Source of the DNA: Balneolia bacterium
Lineage (GTDB): Bacteria; Bacteroidota; Rhodothermia; Balneolales; Cyclonatronaceae
Assembly (NCBI GenBank): GCA_003566395.1
Contig: PXDL01000077.1
Span: 1-14,767, forward strand
Length of the DNA: 14,767 nt
Reading direction: 5' to 3'
This document shows positions 1 through 7,150 of the stretch, piece by piece. A program made the position numbers and the translations under genes. Position 1 is the stretch's first letter. Each line of letters opens with the position of its first letter. The notes beneath the pieces were generated by a model. The model made no database searches. It worked only from the letters and a program-made list of their open reading frames with translations, and was not told where the DNA came from.

Positions 1-42
1 ACATCGGAATTACAAGGCTACATCAAAGCAATGGGGGTTTGA
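1..42 (+). CDS. possible C-terminal end of a truncated plus-strand gene
   Basis: Frame 1 is open from the first base and stops at TGA (40-42), giving the tail TSELQGYIKAMGV. The composition looks like real protein, but thirteen residues cannot identify a family. The ending loosely resembles the C-termini of some small XRE-type antitoxins; this is only an impression. No clear terminator follows. It could also be a chance open frame. Confidence 0.3.
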   Translation, partial: TSELQGYIKAMGV

Positions 43-125
43 TATAGGTTTACTAAAAAGATACCGGCAAAAAAAGTCTATTCGGCATTTTCGATGGATT
101 CGCTGGTTTTAACCGGACACCAATG

Positions 126-153
126 ATTCAAAATTCACCATTCACAATTCGGA
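126..153. repeat. degenerate heptad tandem repeat, four ATTCNNN units
   Basis: Four consecutive 7-base units are visible: ATTCAAA, ATTCACC, ATTCACA and ATTCGGA. They lie in the non-coding stretch downstream of the SRPBCC gene. A related octamer, TTTCACAA, occurs at 209-216 at the 3' end of that gene and twice in tandem at 681-696 just upstream of it. Short heptads of this kind are common in AT-rich intergenic DNA of several phyla. No function can be inferred. Confidence 0.55.
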
Positions 154-203
154 GCGGAGCGACCAAAATCCATCTTCTCTCAGGTGTTTCTGTGCTTCGT
201 ATT

Positions 204-674
204 TCATGTTTCACAATAGGTTTTAAATTTATTGAGGATGTAGTCCCAACCATATTCCGAGTCCATCATTTTCCTGTAATCATCTGAACCTTCTCCGTGA
301 TTTTCAAAATTGGCGTGTTCAAAGTTTACTATTGTTGAGTTGCCATTTCCAGTGAAAAACAGCTTAAGGTCGCTTGCCTTATCAGGATTCGGAATGGGTT
401 CCCGCTTCGGGCTTATCTGCCACTTCAATCTGATTTTTTCGTGTTCTGTATATTCAGTAACGGTTCCCCAATCGCATCGGAAACCATTGGGGCCAATCTC
501 TGTGCAAAGCCCGCCCTTTTTGCCGTCAATTTTAATTTCCTTCAATGTATCTTGTGACCAGGTGTACTCTTTCGGCCACCATTCATTCAATTCATCAACG
601 AACTTTTGAAAAGCTATTTCAGGCGAAATCCCGACTTTTATTTTTTTAGATACTCTTTCCATATTTAAGCTCAT
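204..674 (-). CDS. SRPBCC / AHSA1-like domain protein
   Basis: A 156-residue soluble protein filled by one SRPBCC (START/Bet v1-like, activator of Hsp90 ATPase homology) domain. Typical features are the early ISPEIAFQKFVDELNEWWP helix region (about residues 16-34), alternating strands such as GFRCDWGTVTEY (about 64-75), and the C-terminal helix with GWDYILNKFK (about 142-151). The fold forms a hydrophobic cavity and is used for small-ligand binding or stress functions. No substrate can be named and there is no catalytic signature. The chosen start is the first ATG. A second ATG four codons later (662) is equally plausible because homologues tend to start near MERVSKKI. No signal peptide is seen. 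The gene appears monocistronic, in an AT-rich segment with short repeats on both sides. Confidence 0.8.
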   Translation of the reverse strand: MSLNMERVSKKIKVGISPEIAFQKFVDELNEWWPKEYTWSQDTLKEIKIDGKKGGLCTEIGPNGFRCDWGTVTEYTEHEKIRLKWQISPKREPIPNPDKASDLKLFFTGNGNSTIVNFEHANFENHGEGSDDYRKMMDSEYGWDYILNKFKTYCET

Positions 675-877
675 TTATATTTTCACAATTTCACAATGGT
701 TCCCGGCTAAGAAGAGTAGCCGGAACAAAGTACAGTTTAGGATTTTCTCTCTTCATTTTATAATAACCGGATACTCAAAATGAAGAAGTGATGCATTTTG
801 GGGCAATTTCCGTTGCTTTGAAAAACAGGATTATTTTTATACAAGTCAATGAAATTAGATGTCTTGTGAATGTATGG

Positions 878-1072
878 GGAGGTACAGCTTAAAAATACAT
901 AGTTTTTATAAGCTTCCCCTAATACTTGCCTCGGCGAAACCCGAACCGTTCCACATAGTTTCGCTTGAACGTTTCGACTATGGTTAAGCTTCTCCGTCCC
1001 GACACGGCGGTTTTTGGAATCCTTTAGTCCGCACAAAAGGTAAAAGAAGCTTATTTCGACATCGGAGGTACA
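878..1072. other. structured non-coding block with nested inverted repeats bounded by 9-bp direct repeats
   Basis: This lies in the 455-base gap (675-1129) between the SRPBCC and oxidoreductase genes; I see no convincing gene in the gap. Visible elements are: a hairpin 887-913 (GCTT-AAAAA, loop, TTTTT-AAGC with a 2-base bulge); GCGAAAC 934-940 with GTTTCGC 958-964; CATAGT at 898-903 and 954-959, each able to pair with ACTATG 977-982; GCTTAA 887-892 with TTAAGC 985-990; ATAAGCTTC 908-916 with GAAGCTTAT 1046-1054; and CCTTT/AAAGG at 1021-1040. The 9-mer GGAGGTACA occurs at 878-886 and again at 1064-1072. The middle is richer in G+C than its flanks. It could be a decayed mobile-element remnant, a small structured RNA, or a recombination site. 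A 92-codon minus frame from a TTG at 1036 resembles no family and is not called. Confidence 0.4.
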
Positions 1073-1129
1073 TGATTACATTCAACCAAAACTGATGCTG
1101 GAGATGCAGTTCGAAAACCTCTGAAACTC

Positions 1130-2101
1130 TTATGTATGTATTTCAACCACAATCTTTCCCACATGCCTGCCCTCACCGAAATATTGAATCAACTCAGGGA
1201 TTTTTTCAAATTCGTAGGGGCCGTCAATAACAGGTTTTATTTGTCCCTTTTTGGCAAGTTTAGAAATTTGGTCTAAGCCTTTATTGGGCTGATGAAAGAG
1301 CACGCTCAGTTTTTTGCGGGTAAAAAGTGATATAAGCGAACCCATCAATGCGATTCCCAGCAATCTGTACATCGATCCTCCAATGGTGATATACGTGCCG
1401 TTTTTTTTGAGGGACCGTGCATATTTAAATACGGACCTGTTTGATTTTGTATCAAGGATAAGGTCATATTTTTCTCCGGTATCGGTAAAATCTTCTTTTT
1501 TATAATCCATCACGTTGTCAAATCCCAGCGATCTCATCATATCAAGTTTTTCGTGACTGTCCACGCCGCTGACCTTTACACTATATGATTTCAGGATTTG
1601 AATTCCCAGCGTCCCGACACCGCCCCCGGCGCCATTGATCAGGATATGCTGTCCGGATTTTACCTTTCCCTTTTCCACAAGTCCCTGATGAGCGAGCAAC
1701 CCGGCATGTGGCAGAGCAGCGGCATTATTATGACTAATATTGGACGGCTTCTTGGATAAGTTTTTTTCCGGTATGCAAACGTATTCAGCAAACCCGCCAC
1801 ATCCGCATTCGGACAAATCGCAATATATTTCATCGCCGATTTTAAAGGAACTCACGTTACCGCCGACCGCCTCGATTTCTCCGGAAACGTCAACCCCGGG
1901 AATCCTTATTTTTGGCTTTTTTAGTCCGAAAAACAAACGAATCACAAATGGTTTGCCCCTGACTATCCCCCAGTCCCAGTCATTGATAGAAGCTGAGTGA
2001 ACTTTCACCAGCACTTCATCGTCCTTCGGAATCGGTTTTGCAACGTCGCCAACCTCAAGAGTACCTGGTAACCCGTATTCCTCTAACAGTATTGCTTTCA
2101 T
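1130..2101 (-). CDS. MDR-family NAD(P)-dependent alcohol dehydrogenase / quinone reductase-like oxidoreductase
   Basis: A 323-residue medium-chain dehydrogenase/reductase, complete at both ends. The N-terminal GroES-like half runs from MKAILLEEYG through IPGVDVSGEIEAVG (about residues 67-80). The Rossmann half begins with the nucleotide-binding loop GAGGGVG (157-163), and the C-terminus ends in GRHVGKIVVE. It resembles the quinone oxidoreductase/RTN4IP1-like branch, NAD(P)H-dependent reductases of quinones or enones that usually lack zinc. Cysteines near 94-101 do not match the structural zinc loop of classical alcohol dehydrogenases. The substrate is unknown. I chose the ATG at 2101 because the family starts with an MKA strand. 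An ATG at 2170 would add 23 polar residues without family resemblance; neither start has a clear ribosome site. Confidence 0.85.
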   Translation of the reverse strand: MKAILLEEYGLPGTLEVGDVAKPIPKDDEVLVKVHSASINDWDWGIVRGKPFVIRLFFGLKKPKIRIPGVDVSGEIEAVGGNVSSFKIGDEIYCDLSECGCGGFAEYVCIPEKNLSKKPSNISHNNAAALPHAGLLAHQGLVEKGKVKSGQHILINGAGGGVGTLGIQILKSYSVKVSGVDSHEKLDMMRSLGFDNVMDYKKEDFTDTGEKYDLILDTKSNRSVFKYARSLKKNGTYITIGGSMYRLLGIALMGSLISLFTRKKLSVLFHQPNKGLDQISKLAKKGQIKPVIDGPYEFEKIPELIQYFGEGRHVGKIVVEIHT

Positions 2102-2580
2102 GTTTTGCTGTTTTTGATATTGGGCATAACGTTTTGGATGTATGTGCAGTAGCAGATTAGAAGTGCTCATTCGCCCGATGGAAGAATAGGCTTTAGCCGA
2201 TTCAAATCGAAGCCGGTACCTGAAACATCATCATTAATATAAACTGTCCAGCATTTGGGGGGCGGGACATTCCGGCTCACACAAGAAAAACGCCCCGTTA
2301 TCTTTCTGCTCTTGTGGCCGGGAAATATCAGAATGATAAGCAAATTTGCTCCAATCCTAATCCTGTTTGATGGGGATATAAAAGTCCGTTGTGCAGGAAT
2401 GAGTATTCAAACCCGCATTGATGAACTTTCTGAGGACATCCCCGGTTAGAAAAGTTCAAAATAGCACTACTCTCAGGGATTCAGGTTTAATAGCTATAAA
2501 TCTATTTAGCAGAACTTTTTTCTCTATCGCCGCCGGTATTAATCAACGGCAATAGAGAAAGATAAAGCCTGTTACCGGTC
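2102..2580. other. gene-poor interval between protease 3' end and oxidoreductase start
   Basis: About 480 bases with no gene I can support. It should contain the promoter of the oxidoreductase. A 64-codon plus frame (2255-2449, TTG start; first internal ATG 2332) has no recognisable homology or ribosome site and is not called. AAAAGTTC (2450-2457) and GAACTTTT (2512-2519) form a widely spaced inverted pair. The strong hairpin at 2519-2560 is listed separately. Confidence 0.5.
2519..2560 (-). terminator. hairpin after the M48 protease, possible terminator without U-tract
   Basis: TTTCTCTAT (2519-2527) pairs perfectly with ATAGAGAAA (2552-2560). After one mismatch, GCCG (2529-2532) pairs with CGGC (2547-2550), closing a loop of about 14 bases. 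It starts 20 bases beyond the protease stop codon, where a terminator is expected. In that direction the stem is followed by A-rich rather than T-rich sequence, so it is not a classical intrinsic terminator. It may act as an mRNA 3'-end stabiliser instead. Confidence 0.4.
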
Positions 2581-4110
2581 TTATCTTGGAATTTTCAGCC
2601 GCTGTCCGCGTGTAACGGTGTCGTCGAGGTTTAGCTGATTGATGATCGCCATTTGCTCGTGATCAAGCCCCATCGGCATTTCATCGGGAAGGAAACTGCG
2701 GAATGTGCCCGTGCGGTCGGCGGTTACGATTTCGATACGTGTGGGCTGGATGTCCAGAATTTCCCGGTCGGTCAGCTGACGAAACCCGCTAACGATTTCG
2801 GTGAACTGCCCTTCATAGTTGCTGAATCTTCCGGCCTCGGCATAATTGATGAAACGGAAGATATTACCTCCGTACTCCAGGCCCTGAACCATGAATCGCA
2901 GTTCGGTACCGTCCTGCATTGTCCCGGATGCGATTGCGCGGTGCCCCGGAATTCCGTTGATGTCGGCCCTGCTTGAGGACTCTTCGTTGATGCCTTCCTG
3001 ACTGGTAAACATCTCCACAGCTTCACGCGCATTGGAAGCATTTCCGGCAAAGGTGAAAATGGAAATGCCCTGCTGCTCGCCGTCGAAAAGCACAACCTGC
3101 CGCGCCTCGTTCTGCACGTTCCAGCCTGAAGGCACCGGGTACTGAAACTCGAGCTCGGGATGATAAAACTGTCCGTCCCTTGCAAACCCTTCTCTGGGAT
3201 TCTGACCCAGAACTATCCCGTTGATCATCTCCATATACCGGCGCTCATTTTTCCGGGTTTGCTCGTACCCTTGCTGCCGGTATTCTTCGGAAAGGCTTAT
3301 CATATTGCGTTCGCGGTCACCGGGATCGGGGTGGGACGAAAGATGGTTGGGAAGCGTGCCGCCGGCCCGTTGCGACAACCGCTGAAGAGTTCTGAAAAAA
3401 GCCGCTCCTTCGGAGGCATCAAAACCTGCCATGGCTGAATATTCCACGCCCAGACGGTCGGATTCACGCTCGTTATCCCGGCTGTAGCTCAGAAACAAAA
3501 GTTGAGCGGCCATACCGCCGATGTTGAGTACGTTCTCTGCCGAAATCCCGAATAATTCCTGCCCGGCGATGGCCCCGCCCACGAGGATAAGCTGTCCGGC
3601 CTGCTGCTCTAAAATTCGCTGAGAAGCATGACGCGCGGCTACGTGGCCGATTTCATGGCCGATGACTACGGCAAGCTGCGCTTCATTATTCATGTGCGCG
3701 AGCAGGCCTCTGGTAAAATAAATGTATCCGCCGGGAAGGGCGAACGCATTAACGATATCGCTGTTAAGTACCCGAAACGTGAATTCAGCTTCCCGGAATT
3801 TTGGTGACGTTGATTCTCGGCGCAGATGGCTGTACTGAAGCACTTCTTCGGAAAGCTCGGTGATGTAGGCCGAAAGCTCCTCATTCTCGTAAACGCCGTA
3901 TTGTGCCACAATGTCTTTATCTACATCCCGGCCAATCTGTAGCTCCTGTTCCCAGCTATAAGCGAAGGCCCGGCGGTTGCCGCTCACCGGATTTTCCTCC
4001 AGCGTCATGCACGCAGAGGTGTAAAAAAGGATGAAGCCGAGTACCAGGGGAAAGGATGAATGGCGGGGTAGTGGATTCCGGAAAACTGAAAGGAAGCGTT
4101 TCATAGGCAT
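2581..4110 (-). CDS. M48-family zinc metalloprotease, probable lipoprotein
   Basis: A 509-residue envelope protease. The N-terminus has a basic stretch, a hydrophobic core (about 20-30) and a lipobox-like TSAC with Cys34, suggesting export and lipid anchoring. The catalytic zinc site HEIGH is at 152-156. The third ligand is probably Glu214 in ERESD, matching the family's ExxAD motif, and HPDPGDR (260-266) matches the conserved HP motif of BepA/YfgC-type enzymes. Family members degrade or assist misfolded outer-membrane proteins. Residues from about 310 form an extra region of strand-rich sequence, and the last 60 residues (NQLNLDDTVTRGQRLKIP) look like the tail found on other bacterial M48 proteins, LysM-like in flavour. 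The start is the first ATG; MKR at residue 3 is an alternative. It lies 120 bases downstream of gdhA on the same strand. Confidence 0.9.
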   Translation of the reverse strand: MPMKRFLSVFRNPLPRHSSFPLVLGFILFYTSACMTLEENPVSGNRRAFAYSWEQELQIGRDVDKDIVAQYGVYENEELSAYITELSEEVLQYSHLRRESTSPKFREAEFTFRVLNSDIVNAFALPGGYIYFTRGLLAHMNNEAQLAVVIGHEIGHVAARHASQRILEQQAGQLILVGGAIAGQELFGISAENVLNIGGMAAQLLFLSYSRDNERESDRLGVEYSAMAGFDASEGAAFFRTLQRLSQRAGGTLPNHLSSHPDPGDRERNMISLSEEYRQQGYEQTRKNERRYMEMINGIVLGQNPREGFARDGQFYHPELEFQYPVPSGWNVQNEARQVVLFDGEQQGISIFTFAGNASNAREAVEMFTSQEGINEESSSRADINGIPGHRAIASGTMQDGTELRFMVQGLEYGGNIFRFINYAEAGRFSNYEGQFTEIVSGFRQLTDREILDIQPTRIEIVTADRTGTFRSFLPDEMPMGLDHEQMAIINQLNLDDTVTRGQRLKIPR

Positions 4111-4204
4111 CGCAAATTGATGATTTTCGAAGATAGGGTCGTTCTATATCTGTATTTGAATAATGGGATTACTGAAATAGATAGTCTAAAGATACTAAAG
4201 TTAA

Positions 4205-4219
4205 CGGCGTGAAACACCG
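4205..4219 (-). terminator. weak hairpin downstream of glutamate dehydrogenase
   Basis: On the minus strand CGGTGT and ACGCCG can form a 6-bp stem with one G-U pair and a 3-base loop, 12 bases after the gdhA stop, followed by TTAACTTTAG. The stem is short and the T-run poor, so this is a tentative terminator. Read-through into the protease gene is possible. Confidence 0.3.
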
Positions 4220-4230
4220 AAGATGCATAA

Positions 4231-5577
4231 TCAGACCGCGCCCTGTGCGAGCATGGCATCGGCCACTTTAATAAAACCGGCAATTGCGGCTCCTTTCTCA
4301 TAATTAACATGCTTGTCTTCCCGGCCGTATTCCACGCATTCATCATGGATGCGGTCCATAATATCATGAAGCTCCTGATCCACGGTTTCCTTGTCCCAGC
4401 TGAGGCGTTGAGCATTTTGCGTCATTTCCAACCCGGAGACGCTCACGCCGCCCGCGTTACTTGCTTTGCCGGGCGCAAAAAGTACTCCGGCATCATGAAA
4501 AGCCGCAACGGCATCACTGGTGCAGGGCATATTTGCACCTTCTGCCACACAAACAACATCGTTACCGATAAGTGATTTGGCTGCTTTTTTGTCGATTTCA
4601 TTTTGAGTGGCGCAGGGCAGGGCAATATCGGCTTCCACCTCCCAGGGTGTGCCTTCATGGAAATCACACTCGAATTCTTCCGTGCACTCCCGGATGCGTC
4701 CGCGCCGGTTATTTTTTATATCCATGACGGTATTAAGCTGTTCCCGGCTTAGCCCGTCTTTCACAAATATGTAGCCGTCGGAATCCGACATGGTGAGCAC
4801 CTTTGCGCCGGTTTCTATCGCTTTCATGCATGCGTATTGTGCCACATTTCCGGAGCCTGAGATCAAAATGCGGGCGTCATCAACTTCCTTGCCCGCCTGT
4901 TTCATCATGTGCTTGGTGAAATAGAGCAGACCGAATCCGGTAGCTTCCGGTCGAAGTAAACTGCCGCCGAAGGCAGGACTTTTTCCGGTTATTACGCCGT
5001 TAAACTGTGCGGTGAGCCGCTTGTAGTGACCGAAAAGAAACCCGATTTCCCTGGTGCCCACGCCTGCATCGCCGGCCGGAATATCGGTATCGGGGCCGAT
5101 ATGGCGAAAAAGCTCGTTCATAAAACTTTGGCAAAAGCGCATGATCTCGGCTTCGGAACGGCCGCGGGGGTTGAAATCCGATCCTCCTTTTCCACCGCCC
5201 AGAGGCAGGCCGGTGAGGCTGTTTTTGAAGGTTTGTTCGAATCCGAGAAACTTCAGAATACTCAGGTTTACGGTAGGGTGAAACCGAAGGCCGCCTTTGT
5301 ACGGGCCGATGGCGCTGTTAAACTGAATGCGGAAACCCCGGTTGCAGCGCTCTTCACCCTTGTCGGTAAGCCAGGGGACCCGGAACTGAATAATACGTTC
5401 GGGTTCGGTCAGTTTTTCAAAAAGGGTGAAGCTGTTATACCGGCTTGAATCGGCTGCGAACGGAACCACCCACTGCATGACTTCCTGTACGGCCTGATGA
5501 AACTCTTCCTGATGAGGATCGCGCTCTTTCAAAAGCTTCATCAGATTATCGATAGTCAGATTGTCACGTTCACCCAT
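4231..5577 (-). CDS. gdhA: NADP-type glutamate dehydrogenase
   Basis: A 448-residue enzyme, the usual length of the hexameric ~50 kDa class. It interconverts 2-oxoglutarate plus ammonium and L-glutamate in the cytoplasm, linking carbon and nitrogen metabolism. Visible signatures are GPYKGGLRFHP (91-101, substrate lysine K94), PLGGGKGGSDFNP (125-137, catalytic lysine K130), the catalytic aspartate D170 in PAGDAGVGTRE, and the Rossmann loop GSGNVAQ (241-247). The second strand leads into SDSDG rather than an acidic NAD-type ending, which favours NADP and a biosynthetic role. The ATG start fits the family N-terminus; no Shine-Dalgarno sequence is apparent. The upstream gap to the MFS gene is 113 bases and contains a nested inverted repeat. 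Confidence 0.96.
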   Translation of the reverse strand: MGERDNLTIDNLMKLLKERDPHQEEFHQAVQEVMQWVVPFAADSSRYNSFTLFEKLTEPERIIQFRVPWLTDKGEERCNRGFRIQFNSAIGPYKGGLRFHPTVNLSILKFLGFEQTFKNSLTGLPLGGGKGGSDFNPRGRSEAEIMRFCQSFMNELFRHIGPDTDIPAGDAGVGTREIGFLFGHYKRLTAQFNGVITGKSPAFGGSLLRPEATGFGLLYFTKHMMKQAGKEVDDARILISGSGNVAQYACMKAIETGAKVLTMSDSDGYIFVKDGLSREQLNTVMDIKNNRRGRIRECTEEFECDFHEGTPWEVEADIALPCATQNEIDKKAAKSLIGNDVVCVAEGANMPCTSDAVAAFHDAGVLFAPGKASNAGGVSVSGLEMTQNAQRLSWDKETVDQELHDIMDRIHDECVEYGREDKHVNYEKGAAIAGFIKVADAMLAQGAV

Positions 5578-5626
5578 AGTAAAATTAAATTAGTTACAAG
5601 AAGGTTTTGATAAACCATTTATTTTG

Positions 5627-5689
5627 CAGGGCCTTATGCAAATGCTTGTATGTTACACAATAATAGATGTGATACAAAGGCAGGCCCTG
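5627..5689 (-). promoter_or_regulatory. nested inverted repeat between MFS transporter and gdhA
   Basis: Outer arms CAGGGCCT (5627-5634) and AGGCCCTG (5682-5689) match perfectly. Inside them TTGTAT (5646-5651) pairs with ATACAA (5672-5677), and after a 4-base bulge CACA (5656-5659) pairs with TGTG (5668-5671). The structure begins one base after the transporter stop codon and ends 50 bases before gdhA. No T-run follows in the direction of transcription, so it may be an mRNA 3' structure, a leader structure of gdhA, or an operator, rather than a simple terminator. Confidence 0.45.
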
Positions 5690-5690
5690 T

Positions 5691-6917
5691 TTATTCTTCT
5701 GCGTCGGAATTATAAGATCGCATCGCAAAAATAAACGAAATGATGGCGATAAAAGCACATACAACTATTAACGTAAAAACCGCCTGAGAAGCCGCATAGG
5801 GCCCGGTGTAGAGGTGATCCATCATCAGCCCGGCTACAGGCGGACCGAATCCGAAACCGGCAATACTAATTACAAAAAGATAAAGACCACCGGCAAGAGC
5901 ACGCATTTCAGGTTTCACCATAAACTGTATAAGGGCCGCCGCCACACCGTTAAAGGATGATGAAAAAAGTACGGCGCAGCCAAGAAGAATCAGGGCCGTA
6001 AAGCCGTCATCGGCAAAAAGTCCGAGTCCGTATAACGGCACGGCTCCGGCCGCCGGAATAATGCCCGCCCAGAATCGCCGGGCTTTATTGCGGAGCGCCA
6101 GAAAATCGGCAAACCGGCCCATCAGAATAACGGTAACGGCCACACCAAACTGAAACCATCCGTAATGGCGCACGAGGTGGCCGCTCTGAAAGACATCGAC
6201 CAGGATAGTCCCGACGTAGGCCAGCACCGTGTAGCCGATACAGGCCAGGGCCGCAAAACCCACCAGATGAAGCCGCACTGTTCGCTTCGCCAGAATGATG
6301 CGAAGATTGGCAAGGGTATCGGACACAAAGGTGCCGGATTGTGTTTTATTGGGACGGGCATCGCGGATAAAAAACCAGGCTACCGGAGCAAGGAGCAGGC
6401 CGGGAAGCCCTACCGTTATCATCGCCGTCTGCCAGTCGGTGGCATCGGCAACCGAACGCCCCACAAGAAACGAAAGCCCGATTCCGATAAATATACCGGC
6501 GGCATAGATGGAAAAAACACTTGCCCGCTTTTCCGGACTGAAAGTTTCCGCCAGCAGGGCATAAGCGGCCGGCCCCAGTGCAGCCTGACTAATCCCAAGA
6601 ATCAGCCGGTAAACCACAAGCATGGTAAACGAAGCCGTAAAGCCACTCAATACGGTTACAAGGCTCCAGGTAAAAACGGCAAGAGCAAGCAGTTTACGCC
6701 TCGACCACCGGTCTGCGAGCCGCCCCATAGGAATGCCTGCAAGGGCGTAGATAATGGAAAAAGCCGTTCCGTAAAGCAGGCCGGTCTGCACATTCGACAA
6801 CCCGAGATCATCACGGATTACATCGGCGAGAACAGCTACAATCTGACGATCCACAAAGCTGAGGACGTAAATCAGAAAAAGCAGCAGCAGCACCCAGAAT
6901 TTATAGGAACGCATCAT
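5691..6917 (-). CDS. MFS transporter, Spinster-like
   Basis: A 408-residue inner-membrane carrier with about 12 hydrophobic segments, the usual major facilitator length. The first segment (about 7-21) ends in SFVDRQI (20-26), the typical beginning of Spinster-type and related MFS proteins. Motif A appears as GRLADRWSRRKLL (65-77) between segments 2 and 3. The acidic tail is SDAEE. Family members export or import lipids, aromatic acids or other organic anions; the substrate cannot be told here. Start: two ATG codons are adjacent (6917 and 6914) and I took the first. It lies downstream of gapA but is separated from it by a strong terminator and about 230 bases, so it probably has its own promoter. 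Confidence 0.88.
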   Translation of the reverse strand: MMRSYKFWVLLLLFLIYVLSFVDRQIVAVLADVIRDDLGLSNVQTGLLYGTAFSIIYALAGIPMGRLADRWSRRKLLALAVFTWSLVTVLSGFTASFTMLVVYRLILGISQAALGPAAYALLAETFSPEKRASVFSIYAAGIFIGIGLSFLVGRSVADATDWQTAMITVGLPGLLLAPVAWFFIRDARPNKTQSGTFVSDTLANLRIILAKRTVRLHLVGFAALACIGYTVLAYVGTILVDVFQSGHLVRHYGWFQFGVAVTVILMGRFADFLALRNKARRFWAGIIPAAGAVPLYGLGLFADDGFTALILLGCAVLFSSSFNGVAAALIQFMVKPEMRALAGGLYLFVISIAGFGFGPPVAGLMMDHLYTGPYAASQAVFTLIVVCAFIAIISFIFAMRSYNSDAEE

Positions 6918-6966
6918 AAGCTGACTGCCGTAGGCTTAAAGAGTTGCTATAAAGCATCAGTTAAAA

Positions 6967-7000
6967 TTTGGAATCAGAAAAGGCTGAATATACACCTTTG
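6967..7000 (+). promoter_or_regulatory. Bacteroidota-type promoter-like sequence facing plus strand
   Basis: TTTG at 6967-6970 is followed 22 bases later by CACCTTTG (6993-7000), close to the TTTG / TAnnTTTG arrangement of Bacteroidota primary-sigma promoters. It points away from the MFS gene, towards the gapA terminator and the antisense strand of gapA. There is no plus-strand gene to serve, so it may be fortuitous or drive an antisense transcript. Confidence 0.25.
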
Positions 7001-7087
7001 CGGTAAATGTGACGCCTGAATTTTGTTTAGATTTTGATTAACACATACGGGCGGGAATCATTCCTTTGGGAGGTGATTTTTTCCCAC

Positions 7088-7117
7088 AAAAAAAGCCGAC
7101 CGGGTTGCCGGTCGGCC
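7088..7117 (-). terminator. intrinsic terminator of gapA
   Basis: A perfect 9-bp G+C-rich stem, GCCGACCGG (7095-7103) with CCGGTCGGC (7108-7116), has a 4-base loop. In the minus direction it is followed by seven T residues (7094 down to 7088). It begins about 35 bases after the gapA stop codon and should end that transcript before the MFS gene. Confidence 0.93.
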
Positions 7118-7150
7118 TTCAGAATTTGCTTTGTTTTCAGCCGGGTTTTA

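Noticed and set aside
310..609. 99-codon plus frame opposite the SRPBCC gene
   Set aside because: Antisense shadow; the minus-strand frame has clear SRPBCC character.
887..990. Integron attC site
   Set aside because: End motifs GCTTAA and GTTAAGC and a bulged palindrome are suggestive. However, the left end deviates from RYYYAAC, the right spacer is missing, and no integrase or cassette array is present.
758..1036. 92-codon minus frame starting with TTG
   Set aside because: TTG start, no ribosome site, Cys/Ser/Asn-rich sequence without domains, and overlap with dense inverted repeats. More likely a chance frame in structured non-coding DNA.
2255..2449. 64-codon plus frame in the gap before the oxidoreductase
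   Set aside because: TTG start without ribosome site, no recognisable family. Kept only as a note in the interval description.
6165..7019. Long plus-strand open frame (284 codons) opposite the MFS gene
   Set aside because: Its protein is rich in K, G, H, R and P with no domain, and it is fully antisense to a transporter with clear family motifs. It is a shadow of that gene.
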